Below are positions 16,256-23,783 of a DNA stretch of 64,000 nucleotides, piece after piece. The notes under the pieces are model-generated. The model was not told the DNA's origin and searched no databases. It saw only the letters and a program-made list of their open reading frames with translations. Every line of letters begins with the position of its first letter. The first letter of the stretch is position 1. Source of the stretch: Sagittula salina (GTDB taxonomy: Bacteria; Pseudomonadota; Alphaproteobacteria; Rhodobacterales; Rhodobacteraceae); NCBI RefSeq assembly GCF_017813235.1, contig NZ_JAGISH010000017.1, positions 1-64,000 of the forward strand, written 5' to 3'. The position numbers and the translations under genes are program-made.

Positions 16256-18633
16256 CAATCCGTTTCGACAATCCCGACCGCCCCAATTCCTACATCGGCA
16301 AGACCGTGCCCCGCCCGAACGCGCGCAAGCTGGTTGAAGGGCGCGGACGCTACGTGGACGATATAGTCCTGCCGCGCATGGTGCATGTGGCCTTTGTCCG
16401 CTCGCCGCTGGCCCATGCCCGCATCGAGGGCATAGACGCCGCGGCGGCGACGGGGGTGAAGGGCGTGCTGCGCGTCTTTACCGGTGCCGATCTGGCTGCG
16501 GTCTGCACGCCTTGGGTGGGGGTGCTGGCACACCTGAAGGGGCTGAAGTCCCCGCCTCAGAATGCGCTGGCGGTGGATCGCGCCTGCTGGGTCGGAGAGG
16601 CCGTGGCAGCGGTGGTCGCGACGAGCCGCGCGGCGGCAGAGGAAGGCGCTGCGCTGGTCGAGGTCGATTACGACCCGCTGCCTGCCGTCACCGACACGAT
16701 GAGTGCACTCGACGCCGATACTCCTGTGATTCACCCGGGCTTGGGGGACAACCTGGCCTTCCGCCGCCTGCACGAGGAAGGCGACGTCGAGGCGGCCATG
16801 GCTTCGGCGCACAAGGTGGTATCGGCGCGCTTCCGAACGGCGCGCCATACCGGCGTCACGCCGGAGCCACGCTCGATCCTCGTCGACTGGAACCCGGCCG
16901 AGAGCCAATTGACCGCGTGGCATGCAACGCAGGCGCCGCACATGATGCAGTCGGTGCTGGCCGAGCACCTCGATATTCCCGAAAGCCGCGTCCGGGTGAT
17001 CTGCGGCGATGTCGGCGGCTCCTACGGGATCAAGGTGCACGTCTACCCCGACGAGGTCGCGACGGCCGCCATCGCCAAGGTCATGGGCCGCCCGGTGAAG
17101 TTCATCGCCGACCGGCTGGAGAGTTTCACCACCGACATCCACGCCCGCGACCACGAGATCGAAGCAAAGATCGCCGTTGCCAAGGACGGCAAGATCCTGG
17201 CCATCGATGTGGATGACTGGACCGGAATCGGCCCCTATTCGGTCTATCCGCGCACTTCGGCCATCGAGGGCAATCAGGTGGTGAACCTATGCGGCGGACC
17301 CTACGATTTCGCCAATTACCGGGCGCGCACCACGGTGGTCTTCCAGAACAAGACGCCGACCTGCCAGTACCGCGCGGTGGGGCACCCCATCGCCGTGGCG
17401 ATCACCGAAGGGCTGGTGGACATGGCCGCCGCCGCCATCGGGATGGATCCTGTCGAGATCCGCCGTCGCAACATGTACGCCGACGATGCCTACCCGGTGA
17501 CGTCGCCGGCAAAGATGCGGTTCGAAGGGTTGTCACATCACGCCTCGATGGACAAGCTCCTGACGCTGATGGATTACGACGCGCTGCGCGCAGATCAGGC
17601 AGAAGCGATGAAGCGGGGGAAGCGACGCGGCATCGGCATCGCGTCGTTCATCGAGCTGACTAACCCGTCCCCCTTCATGTATGGCATCGGCGGGGCACGG
17701 ATTTCCGCGCAAGACGGCTGCACAGTGCGCATGGACCCCGACGGATCGGTCGTCGCCCTCTCGGGCGTGACCGAGCAAGGTCAAGGCACCGAAGCGATGC
17801 TGAGCCAGGTCGTAGCCGAAGGTGTGGGCGTGACCCCGGAAAAGGTGCGCGTCATCACCGGCGATACGCAGGTGACGCCTTACGGAGGCGGCACCTGGGC
17901 CTCGCGCGGGGCGGGCATCGGCGGGGAGGCGGCGCTGCAGGCCGCGCGCGCGCTGCGACACTCCATACTGGAGGTCGCGGGTGCGATGCTGCAGGCGGAT
18001 GCGGGTTCCCTGGATATCCGGGACGGGCAGGTGGTGAACGCCGACACCGGCGCGGCGCGCCTGCCGTTGGAGGAACTCGGCCGCATCGTCTACTTCCGCG
18101 GTGACACACTGCCCAAGGGCCTGCCCCGCGAGCTGGTGCAGACGCGGCATTTCATCACCATGGATTATCCCTTTGCCTTCACCAACGGGGTGCAGGCCTC
18201 CTACATCGAGGTCGATACAGACACCGGCGTTGTCACCCTGCTGAAGCACTGGTGCGTGGAGGACTGCGGCCGGGTGATCAACCCGCAACTGGTCGACGAG
18301 CAGATCCGCGGCGGTATCGTGCAGGGCCTGGGCGGCGCGCTCTACGAGGAAATCCACTACGACACGGACGGGCAGCTGCTGAACGGGTCGATGGCCGATT
18401 ACCTGGTGCCCATGGCGGCAGAGATGCCCGACATGGTTATCGGGCACGTGGAGACACCCACGCTGGAAAGCGACCTGGGCGCCAAGGGCGCGGGCGAAGC
18501 AGGCACCGCCGGGGCGCCCGCCGCAGTGATGAACGCCATAAACGACGCGCTGCGCCCGCTGGGGGCGCAGGTCACGGAAATGCCCTTTACCCCGGAACGC
18601 ATCCTGCGCGCGCTGGGGACGATCACGGACTGA
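16252..18633 (+). CDS. Molybdenum hydroxylase, molybdopterin-binding large subunit
   Basis: A 793-residue catalytic subunit. N-terminal IGKTVPRPNARKLVEGRGRYVDD is typical of the CoxL/XdhA superfamily. The active-site loop reads CQYRAVGHPIA, neither the AYXCSFR of true CO dehydrogenase nor the AYRGAGR of form II, so CO is not the substrate. The catalytic glutamate is Glu749 in GAKGAGEAGTAG. It hydroxylates a carbon using water, probably on a heterocycle, aromatic or aldehyde. No XdhC-type or other maturation gene lies in the window. The TRAP importer that follows probably brings in the substrate. Confidence 0.92.
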   Translation: MTIRFDNPDRPNSYIGKTVPRPNARKLVEGRGRYVDDIVLPRMVHVAFVRSPLAHARIEGIDAAAATGVKGVLRVFTGADLAAVCTPWVGVLAHLKGLKSPPQNALAVDRACWVGEAVAAVVATSRAAAEEGAALVEVDYDPLPAVTDTMSALDADTPVIHPGLGDNLAFRRLHEEGDVEAAMASAHKVVSARFRTARHTGVTPEPRSILVDWNPAESQLTAWHATQAPHMMQSVLAEHLDIPESRVRVICGDVGGSYGIKVHVYPDEVATAAIAKVMGRPVKFIADRLESFTTDIHARDHEIEAKIAVAKDGKILAIDVDDWTGIGPYSVYPRTSAIEGNQVVNLCGGPYDFANYRARTTVVFQNKTPTCQYRAVGHPIAVAITEGLVDMAAAAIGMDPVEIRRRNMYADDAYPVTSPAKMRFEGLSHHASMDKLLTLMDYDALRADQAEAMKRGKRRGIGIASFIELTNPSPFMYGIGGARISAQDGCTVRMDPDGSVVALSGVTEQGQGTEAMLSQVVAEGVGVTPEKVRVITGDTQVTPYGGGTWASRGAGIGGEAALQAARALRHSILEVAGAMLQADAGSLDIRDGQVVNADTGAARLPLEELGRIVYFRGDTLPKGLPRELVQTRHFITMDYPFAFTNGVQASYIEVDTDTGVVTLLKHWCVEDCGRVINPQLVDEQIRGGIVQGLGGALYEEIHYDTDGQLLNGSMADYLVPMAAEMPDMVIGHVETPTLESDLGAKGAGEAGTAGAPAAVMNAINDALRPLGAQVTEMPFTPERILRALGTITD

Positions 18634-18684
18634 CGAAACGAACGGGGGCGCGGAGGAGGCGCCCTCCCACAGGGAGGACTGGAC

Positions 18685-19737
18685 ATGAAACTGACTGCCA
18701 TCACCACCGCGGGGGCGTTGCTTCTGAGCGGCGCGGCCTTCGCGCAGCAGACGATCACCGTCAATATCGGCTCATCGCACCCGGAGGCCAACATCTGGGT
18801 CTACGCGATGAAGAACACCTTCCAGCCGGAAGTGAACCGCATCCTCGCGGAGAACGGCAACGCATACCAGGTGAACTGGGTCGAGAACTACGCCGGCACG
18901 CTCTACAAGTTCACCGACACGCGCGAGGCGGTCATGGACGGCATCGTCGATGTCGGCATGGTCGGCACGGTCTGGGAGGGGGCCAATATGCCGCTCCAGA
19001 ACGTGACCTACTTCACGCCCTTCGCCACCGAGGACCACCGCATGATCATCGAGATCTTCGATGAGCTGTCCGAGAGCCTGCCCGAATTGAAAAACAGCTG
19101 GGCGGAGAACGGCATGGTGCACCTCAGCTCGCTGATCACCGACAGCTACGACATCTACGCCACCTTCCCGGTGAACACGATGGCCGACCTGCAGAACCGC
19201 AAGCTGAACGCGCCGGGCACATCGGCCAACTGGCTGCGCGAGACCGGGGCGACGCCGGTCGATGGCGCGCTGACCACCTATTACACGAACATCCAGACCG
19301 GCGTGACCGAAGGCACGCTGTCCTTTGCTTCGGGCATCCTGCCGACCCGCGTCTACGAGGTCGCCCCCGAACTGACCCGCGTCGGCATCGGGTCGATGTA
19401 TTTCGGCGGGCTGGCGGCCAACAAGGACTTTTTCGACGGGCTGCCGGAGCCGGTGCAGCAGGCCTTCCGTGAGGCTGCGGGGGCGACTTCGATTGCGCAC
19501 GGGGACTACGTGGGCGATCTGGCGGCGCGCGCCCTGGACGAAATGCAAGCGGCAGGTCTGACCATCCACCAACTGCCGGATGAGGAAAAGACCAAATGGG
19601 TGACCGGCCTGCCGAACATTGTGGAACCCTGGCTGGAGCAGACCGGTGAAGACGGCAAGACCGTGCTGAAGGCCTACTTCAACGCCCTGCGCGAACGAGG
19701 CGTCACACCGCTGAGGAATTGGGACGACGGTCTCTGA
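18685..19737 (+). CDS. TRAP transporter substrate-binding protein, DctP family
   Basis: A 350-residue periplasmic protein with a Sec signal ending AAFAQQ. DctP-type features are the open strand TVNIGSSHPEANIWV, MVGTVWEGANMPLQNVTY and LQNRKLNAPGTS, where DctP proteins place the carboxylate-binding arginine. It captures an organic acid for the membrane subunits encoded next. It follows the molybdenum hydroxylase by 51 bp with a good ribosome site (agggagg), so the two are probably co-transcribed; the ligand may therefore be an aromatic or heterocyclic carboxylate (inference). Confidence 0.9.
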   Translation: MKLTAITTAGALLLSGAAFAQQTITVNIGSSHPEANIWVYAMKNTFQPEVNRILAENGNAYQVNWVENYAGTLYKFTDTREAVMDGIVDVGMVGTVWEGANMPLQNVTYFTPFATEDHRMIIEIFDELSESLPELKNSWAENGMVHLSSLITDSYDIYATFPVNTMADLQNRKLNAPGTSANWLRETGATPVDGALTTYYTNIQTGVTEGTLSFASGILPTRVYEVAPELTRVGIGSMYFGGLAANKDFFDGLPEPVQQAFREAAGATSIAHGDYVGDLAARALDEMQAAGLTIHQLPDEEKTKWVTGLPNIVEPWLEQTGEDGKTVLKAYFNALRERGVTPLRNWDDGL

Positions 19738-19754
19738 TACGAGCGTGACAGGCT

Positions 19755-19790
19755 GGCCGCCGCCCGGCACGCTGTGGCCGGGCGGCGGCC
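19755..19790 (+). terminator. 13-bp GC hairpin between dctP and dctQ genes
   Basis: Arms ggccgccgcccgg (19755-19767) and ccgggcggcggcc (19778-19790) are perfectly complementary around a 10-base loop. No U-tract. Likely an mRNA stabiliser or partial terminator that raises the binding protein relative to the membrane subunits. Confidence 0.6.
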
Positions 19791-19812
19791 CATTGGACGG
19801 CAGGGACGGGGC

Positions 19813-20376
19813 ATGAGCGAAGAAACTTCGGCAGAATACGAAAGCGGGTTCGTCCCGTCCTTTTCGGAGGCGCCGCTGGGCGCGGTACTCGGCAGCTTTG
19901 CGGCAGCGATGTCGGCGGTCGGCACCGCAGCCATCGGCGCGCTCATGCTGTTGATCGTGGCCGACGTGATTGGCCGTAACTTCCTCGATCTGCCAATCAC
20001 CGGGGTGTCGGAGATCGCCGCGCGGACGGTTGTGGCCATTGTCTTTCTTCAGGTGCCAGCGGCGATCCTGCAGCGCCGCCTGACCCGGGCCGATTTCCTT
20101 ATCCGCAGGATAGAGCGCGCCTCCCCCGCCACCGTCGCCGGGATCGAGGCGATCTGTTGCCTCGCGGGGGCGGTGATCTTTGCGCTGGTCCTCTGGGCGT
20201 CGTGGCCGAAGTTCACCCAGAGCTGGAGCACCGCGGAGTTCTTTGGCGTTCAGGGGGTCTGGACGATTCCGACATGGCCATTTCGCGGCATCACCGTGTT
20301 GGGCGCCGCGATTGCTGTCCTGGCGGCTCTTTACCGCGCTGGAATGGAAAGCCGCAGCATTGGGGACCTGCGATGA
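19813..20376 (+). CDS. TRAP transporter small membrane subunit, DctQ family
   Basis: A 187-residue protein with four hydrophobic segments, including MSAVGTAAIGALMLLIVADV and the following RNFLDLPITGVSEIAART, a typical DctQ sequence. Start at 19813 follows gggacgggg. It overlaps the large subunit by four bases (ATGA). The N-terminus (about 25 residues before the first helix) is longer than usual. Confidence 0.9.
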   Translation: MSEETSAEYESGFVPSFSEAPLGAVLGSFAAAMSAVGTAAIGALMLLIVADVIGRNFLDLPITGVSEIAARTVVAIVFLQVPAAILQRRLTRADFLIRRIERASPATVAGIEAICCLAGAVIFALVLWASWPKFTQSWSTAEFFGVQGVWTIPTWPFRGITVLGAAIAVLAALYRAGMESRSIGDLR

Positions 20377-21701
20377 CCACGCTCGCTTTCGGATTCGTTC
20401 TGATCGGTCTGCTTGTGTTGCTGGTTCTTCTCGGAATGCAGATTGCCTATGCGCTGTTCGGGGTTGCCTTCATCGGTATCTGGCTGATCCGCGAGAATAT
20501 CGGTCTGGCTTTCCGGATGCTCGAACTCACTGCGTATTCCGGGATCGCCGACTACCTATTTGCCACCATCCCGCTCTTTGTGCTGATGGGACTGCTGGTC
20601 AGCGTGTCCAATGTCGGTCGCGACACTTTCGAGGTGGCCGAGGAACTGTTGCGCCGGATGGTCTGCGGGCTGGGAGTGGCGACCGTGGCGGCGAACACGA
20701 TCTTTGCCGCCGTGACCGGCGTCTCCATCGCGTCGGCGGCGGTCTTTACCCGCGTCGCCGTGCCGGAAATGACGCGCCACGGTTACCGGCCGGCCTTTTC
20801 GGCGGGTACGGTGGCGGGGTCTTCGGTTCTGGGAATGCTGATCCCGCCAAGCCTGCTGCTGATCATCTACGGTGTGCTGGCCGAAGTATCGATTGGCGGC
20901 ATGTTCATCGCGGGTATCGTTCCGGGACTGATGCTGGCGGGCGGTTTCGTCGCCATGCTGATCGTACTGACGATGGTTTTTCCCGGTGTCGTTCTGACCG
21001 ACCCCGAAGGCGCCCGCACCCGTAGACTTGACCGTGACTTCAGGCCGATGCCGCTGGACCGCATGATCCTGAAACTGATCCCCATCATTCTTCTTGTGGT
21101 CCTTGTGCTTGGTGGGCTTTACACCGGGTTCTTCACCCCGACCGAAGCAGGCGGCGTCGGTGCCTTCGGCGCGCTCGTGGTCGCGCTTTCGCGCCGCAGC
21201 CTCGACCGGCACAAGCTTTGGCAGGTGATGAAACAGACCGGAGTGATCTCCGTTTCGATCCTGCTTCTGTTGATTGCGGCGTCCTTCTATTCGCGGATGC
21301 TGGCCATCGCCGGGCTGCCCAATGCCATCGCCGGCCTGGTAACCGGTTCCGGCTTCGGGCCGCTGGGGTTCCTGTTCTTTTACGCAGTGATCATCCTGTT
21401 GATGGGAATGATCCTCGACAGCACCTCGATCCTGCTCATCATGGTGCCAATCGCGGCACCTATCGCGCAGGGTATGGGGATCGATCTGATGCATTTTGGC
21501 ATCGTCACCGTGATCGCCGTCGAGATCGGCCTGCTCACTCCGCCTTTCGGAATATCCGTTTTTACCGTCCACAATACGCTGAACGACCCGGATGTGTCGG
21601 TCGAGCAGATCTTTGCGGCCACGCTTCCCTTCATTGCCGTGATGCTGATCGTACTGATCACCGTGGCATTGCTGCCAGCCACGGTAACCGTGTTCCTCTA
21701 G
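20373..21701 (+). CDS. TRAP transporter large membrane subunit, DctM family
   Basis: A 442-residue protein with about twelve membrane segments; family features are FATIPLFVLMGLLVS, IASAAVFTRVAVPEM, GSSVLGMLIPPSLLLIIYG and LTPPFGISVFTV. It is the sodium-driven channel subunit partnered with the preceding DctQ and DctP. Last gene of the hydroxylase/TRAP operon and convergent with phaC 34 bp away. Confidence 0.94.
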   Translation: MTTLAFGFVLIGLLVLLVLLGMQIAYALFGVAFIGIWLIRENIGLAFRMLELTAYSGIADYLFATIPLFVLMGLLVSVSNVGRDTFEVAEELLRRMVCGLGVATVAANTIFAAVTGVSIASAAVFTRVAVPEMTRHGYRPAFSAGTVAGSSVLGMLIPPSLLLIIYGVLAEVSIGGMFIAGIVPGLMLAGGFVAMLIVLTMVFPGVVLTDPEGARTRRLDRDFRPMPLDRMILKLIPIILLVVLVLGGLYTGFFTPTEAGGVGAFGALVVALSRRSLDRHKLWQVMKQTGVISVSILLLLIAASFYSRMLAIAGLPNAIAGLVTGSGFGPLGFLFFYAVIILLMGMILDSTSILLIMVPIAAPIAQGMGIDLMHFGIVTVIAVEIGLLTPPFGISVFTVHNTLNDPDVSVEQIFAATLPFIAVMLIVLITVALLPATVTVFL

Positions 21702-21735
21702 CAAAGGATGAGGGCGGCCCCCTCCGGCGAAGTCG

Positions 21736-23502
21736 TCAACCGGCCTTGCGTTTGACGTATGTACCCGGCGCGGGGCCGAGGTCCATGGATGTGACCGTCC
21801 GCGCGGGGACCATGCCGCCGGAGCGCGGCGCCAACCATTCGTCCCACAGAGGCCACCAGGAGCCTTCGTGGAACTCCGCGTCCGCCAGCCAGTCATCGGC
21901 CGGGCGCAGGAGGTCGGGATTGGTGTAATGGCCGTACTTGCGTTTCGAGGGTGGGTTGACGATGCCGGCGATATGGCCTGATTGCGAGACGACAAAGGTC
22001 TTGTCCTTCGATCCCATCATCTGCACGCCCCGGTAGCAGTCTGTCCACGCGGCGATATGATCGGTCTGGGCCGTGACCGCCATGATCGGCACGCGCACAT
22101 CCGCCACGGATAGCGTGCGTCCCATCAGCTCGAACCGCCCCTCGGCGAATTCGTTGCGCTGGCACAGCCTTCGCAGGTACTGCATCGTCATCCTCCCCGG
22201 CAGGTTGGTGCTGTCGCCGTTCCAGTAGAGCAGATCGAAGGCAGGCGGCGTCTCGCCCAGCATGTAACTGCGGATGGCGGGGCCGTAGACAAGGTCGTTT
22301 GACCGCAGGAAGGACATCGTGCGCGACATGACGCGGGCGGGCAGGAGTCCCGCGCGGCCGACCTCGATCTCGATCCCGTCGACGAAGTCATCCTGCAGGA
22401 AAGGTGTGAATTCACCTTGGTCGGAGAAGTCCGTCAGCGCGGTGAAGAGCGTGGCCGAGTTCACCGACGCATCCCCCGATTGCCTCAGCAGGGACAGGGT
22501 CATCGACAGGGTGGTGCCCGCGATGCAATAGCCCACCGCGTTGACATGAGGCTGGCCGGTGATCTCCTTCGCCGCCTCGATCCCTGCGAGGAAGCCATCG
22601 GTGATGTAGTCCTCCAGCCCGGCGTCCTTCAGCGTGTTGTCGGGGTTTACCCACGAGGCGACGAAGACGGTGTAACCCTGTTCCACCAGCCAGCGGATCA
22701 GGCTGTTCTGTGGCTTGAGGTCGAGGATATAGAATTTGTTGATCCAGGGTGGAAAGATCACCACCGGGATGGCGTGGACCTCATCAGTCGCGGGCGCATA
22801 CTGAATCAGCTCCATCATCTTCGTGCGCAGGACGACCTGCCCCGGTGTGGTCGCGATGTTGTCGCCCACGGCAAAGGCGGTTTCGTCCACCAGCTTCACC
22901 AGCAGGGCACCATCGTTGGCTTCGAGATCACTCACGAGGTTCTCCAGCCCGGACAGCAGGCTTTCCCCCTCCGTTTCCACGGCGCGACGCAGCGCTTCGG
23001 GGTTGGAGCCGAGAAAGTTGTTGGGCGCCATCAGGTTGGCGATCTGGTCGGTAAAGTAGCGCAGGCGGCGTTTGTCGGCCTCGGGCAGGGTGTCGAGGTC
23101 GGCGACCGCAGCGCGCATGGCCTCCGCGGAAACCTTGTACTGCGACCTGAGATAGTTGAACCAGGGATTGCTGTCCCATTCCGGGTCGGCGAAACGCTTG
23201 TCCTTCATGGCTTTCTCGGGGCTATCATCCTCCTGAGGCGACAGCGCCCCCATCCATGCCCGGGTGGAGCCTTCCCAGAAGCCCAGCCCATGTCCCATCG
23301 CGCGGGCGGGCGACCGGGCCACCTGCTCCCACCACGCGGCAGCGGACTTTGCATAAAGGTCGGCGCCGGGACTTTCGATGCCGGGATTGGGGGCCTTGCG
23401 CCGCGACAAGGCCTGCATCAGCCGCACAGAGAGTTGCTGCAGGCGCTCCGCCGCCTCGCGGTTCTTTTGGCCAATCGACAGGTTCGTTGTTTCTTCGGTC
23501 AT
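21736..23502 (-). CDS. phaC: Class I poly(3-hydroxyalkanoate) synthase
   Basis: A 588-residue synthase that polymerises hydroxyacyl-CoA into storage polyester at the granule surface. The alpha/beta hydrolase core has the lipase-like box GYCIAGT with nucleophile Cys326, and SGHIAGIVNPP carries the catalytic histidine. An N-terminal domain contains NPWFNYLRSQYKVSAEAM. Start at 23502 follows gggaggggg; upstream in-frame codons would add 53 unsupported residues. No phaA, phaB, phasin or phaR is adjacent, so this is either a second synthase or a dispersed pha locus. Confidence 0.92.
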   Translation of the reverse strand: MTEETTNLSIGQKNREAAERLQQLSVRLMQALSRRKAPNPGIESPGADLYAKSAAAWWEQVARSPARAMGHGLGFWEGSTRAWMGALSPQEDDSPEKAMKDKRFADPEWDSNPWFNYLRSQYKVSAEAMRAAVADLDTLPEADKRRLRYFTDQIANLMAPNNFLGSNPEALRRAVETEGESLLSGLENLVSDLEANDGALLVKLVDETAFAVGDNIATTPGQVVLRTKMMELIQYAPATDEVHAIPVVIFPPWINKFYILDLKPQNSLIRWLVEQGYTVFVASWVNPDNTLKDAGLEDYITDGFLAGIEAAKEITGQPHVNAVGYCIAGTTLSMTLSLLRQSGDASVNSATLFTALTDFSDQGEFTPFLQDDFVDGIEIEVGRAGLLPARVMSRTMSFLRSNDLVYGPAIRSYMLGETPPAFDLLYWNGDSTNLPGRMTMQYLRRLCQRNEFAEGRFELMGRTLSVADVRVPIMAVTAQTDHIAAWTDCYRGVQMMGSKDKTFVVSQSGHIAGIVNPPSKRKYGHYTNPDLLRPADDWLADAEFHEGSWWPLWDEWLAPRSGGMVPARTVTSMDLGPAPGTYVKRKAG

Positions 23503-23680
23503 TGCCCCCTCCCAAGGGTGATGGTCGAGCGCCTCGCTCCTCACGGATGCGAGGATCCTGAACGCCTCTTTGGAAGGCACGCAGGTCTTGGGCGGCCTGT
23601 CCCGCATCGGCCGGGATTTGCGCCCGGTCTGCTGAAGGCTTTGACCGCCCCTCTTCCTCAAGGTGTAGCCTGCAATATTT

Positions 23681-23710
23681 GATCGGAGAAGGGATATGAT
23701 CGGAGAAGGG
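23681..23710 (+). repeat. Short direct repeat upstream of phaC
   Basis: Two perfect copies of gatcggagaaggg (23681-23693 and 23698-23710) are separated by four bases, giving a 17-base period. They lie in the 281-bp gap between phaC (start 23502) and the end of ligD (23784). On the phaC-sense strand the unit reads cccttctccgatc. It could be a regulator site or a replication-slippage duplication. Nothing else is recognisable in this gap. Confidence 0.5.
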
Positions 23711-23783
23711 CCGGCGGGTCAGCCCCTCGGAAAACAGGCAAAGATCGTGTCTCGGGGCCGGGCTGGGGCCTGCGCGGAGGGGT

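Noticed and set aside
14925-18633. Aerobic CO dehydrogenase (coxMSL)
   Set aside because: Gene order matches, but the large subunit lacks the AYXCSFR active-site loop, so only the wider hydroxylase family is supported.
20556-21995. A 479-codon open frame antisense to the DctM gene
   Set aside because: His/Asp/Gln-rich nonsense-type composition; the plus strand has an unmistakable membrane protein.
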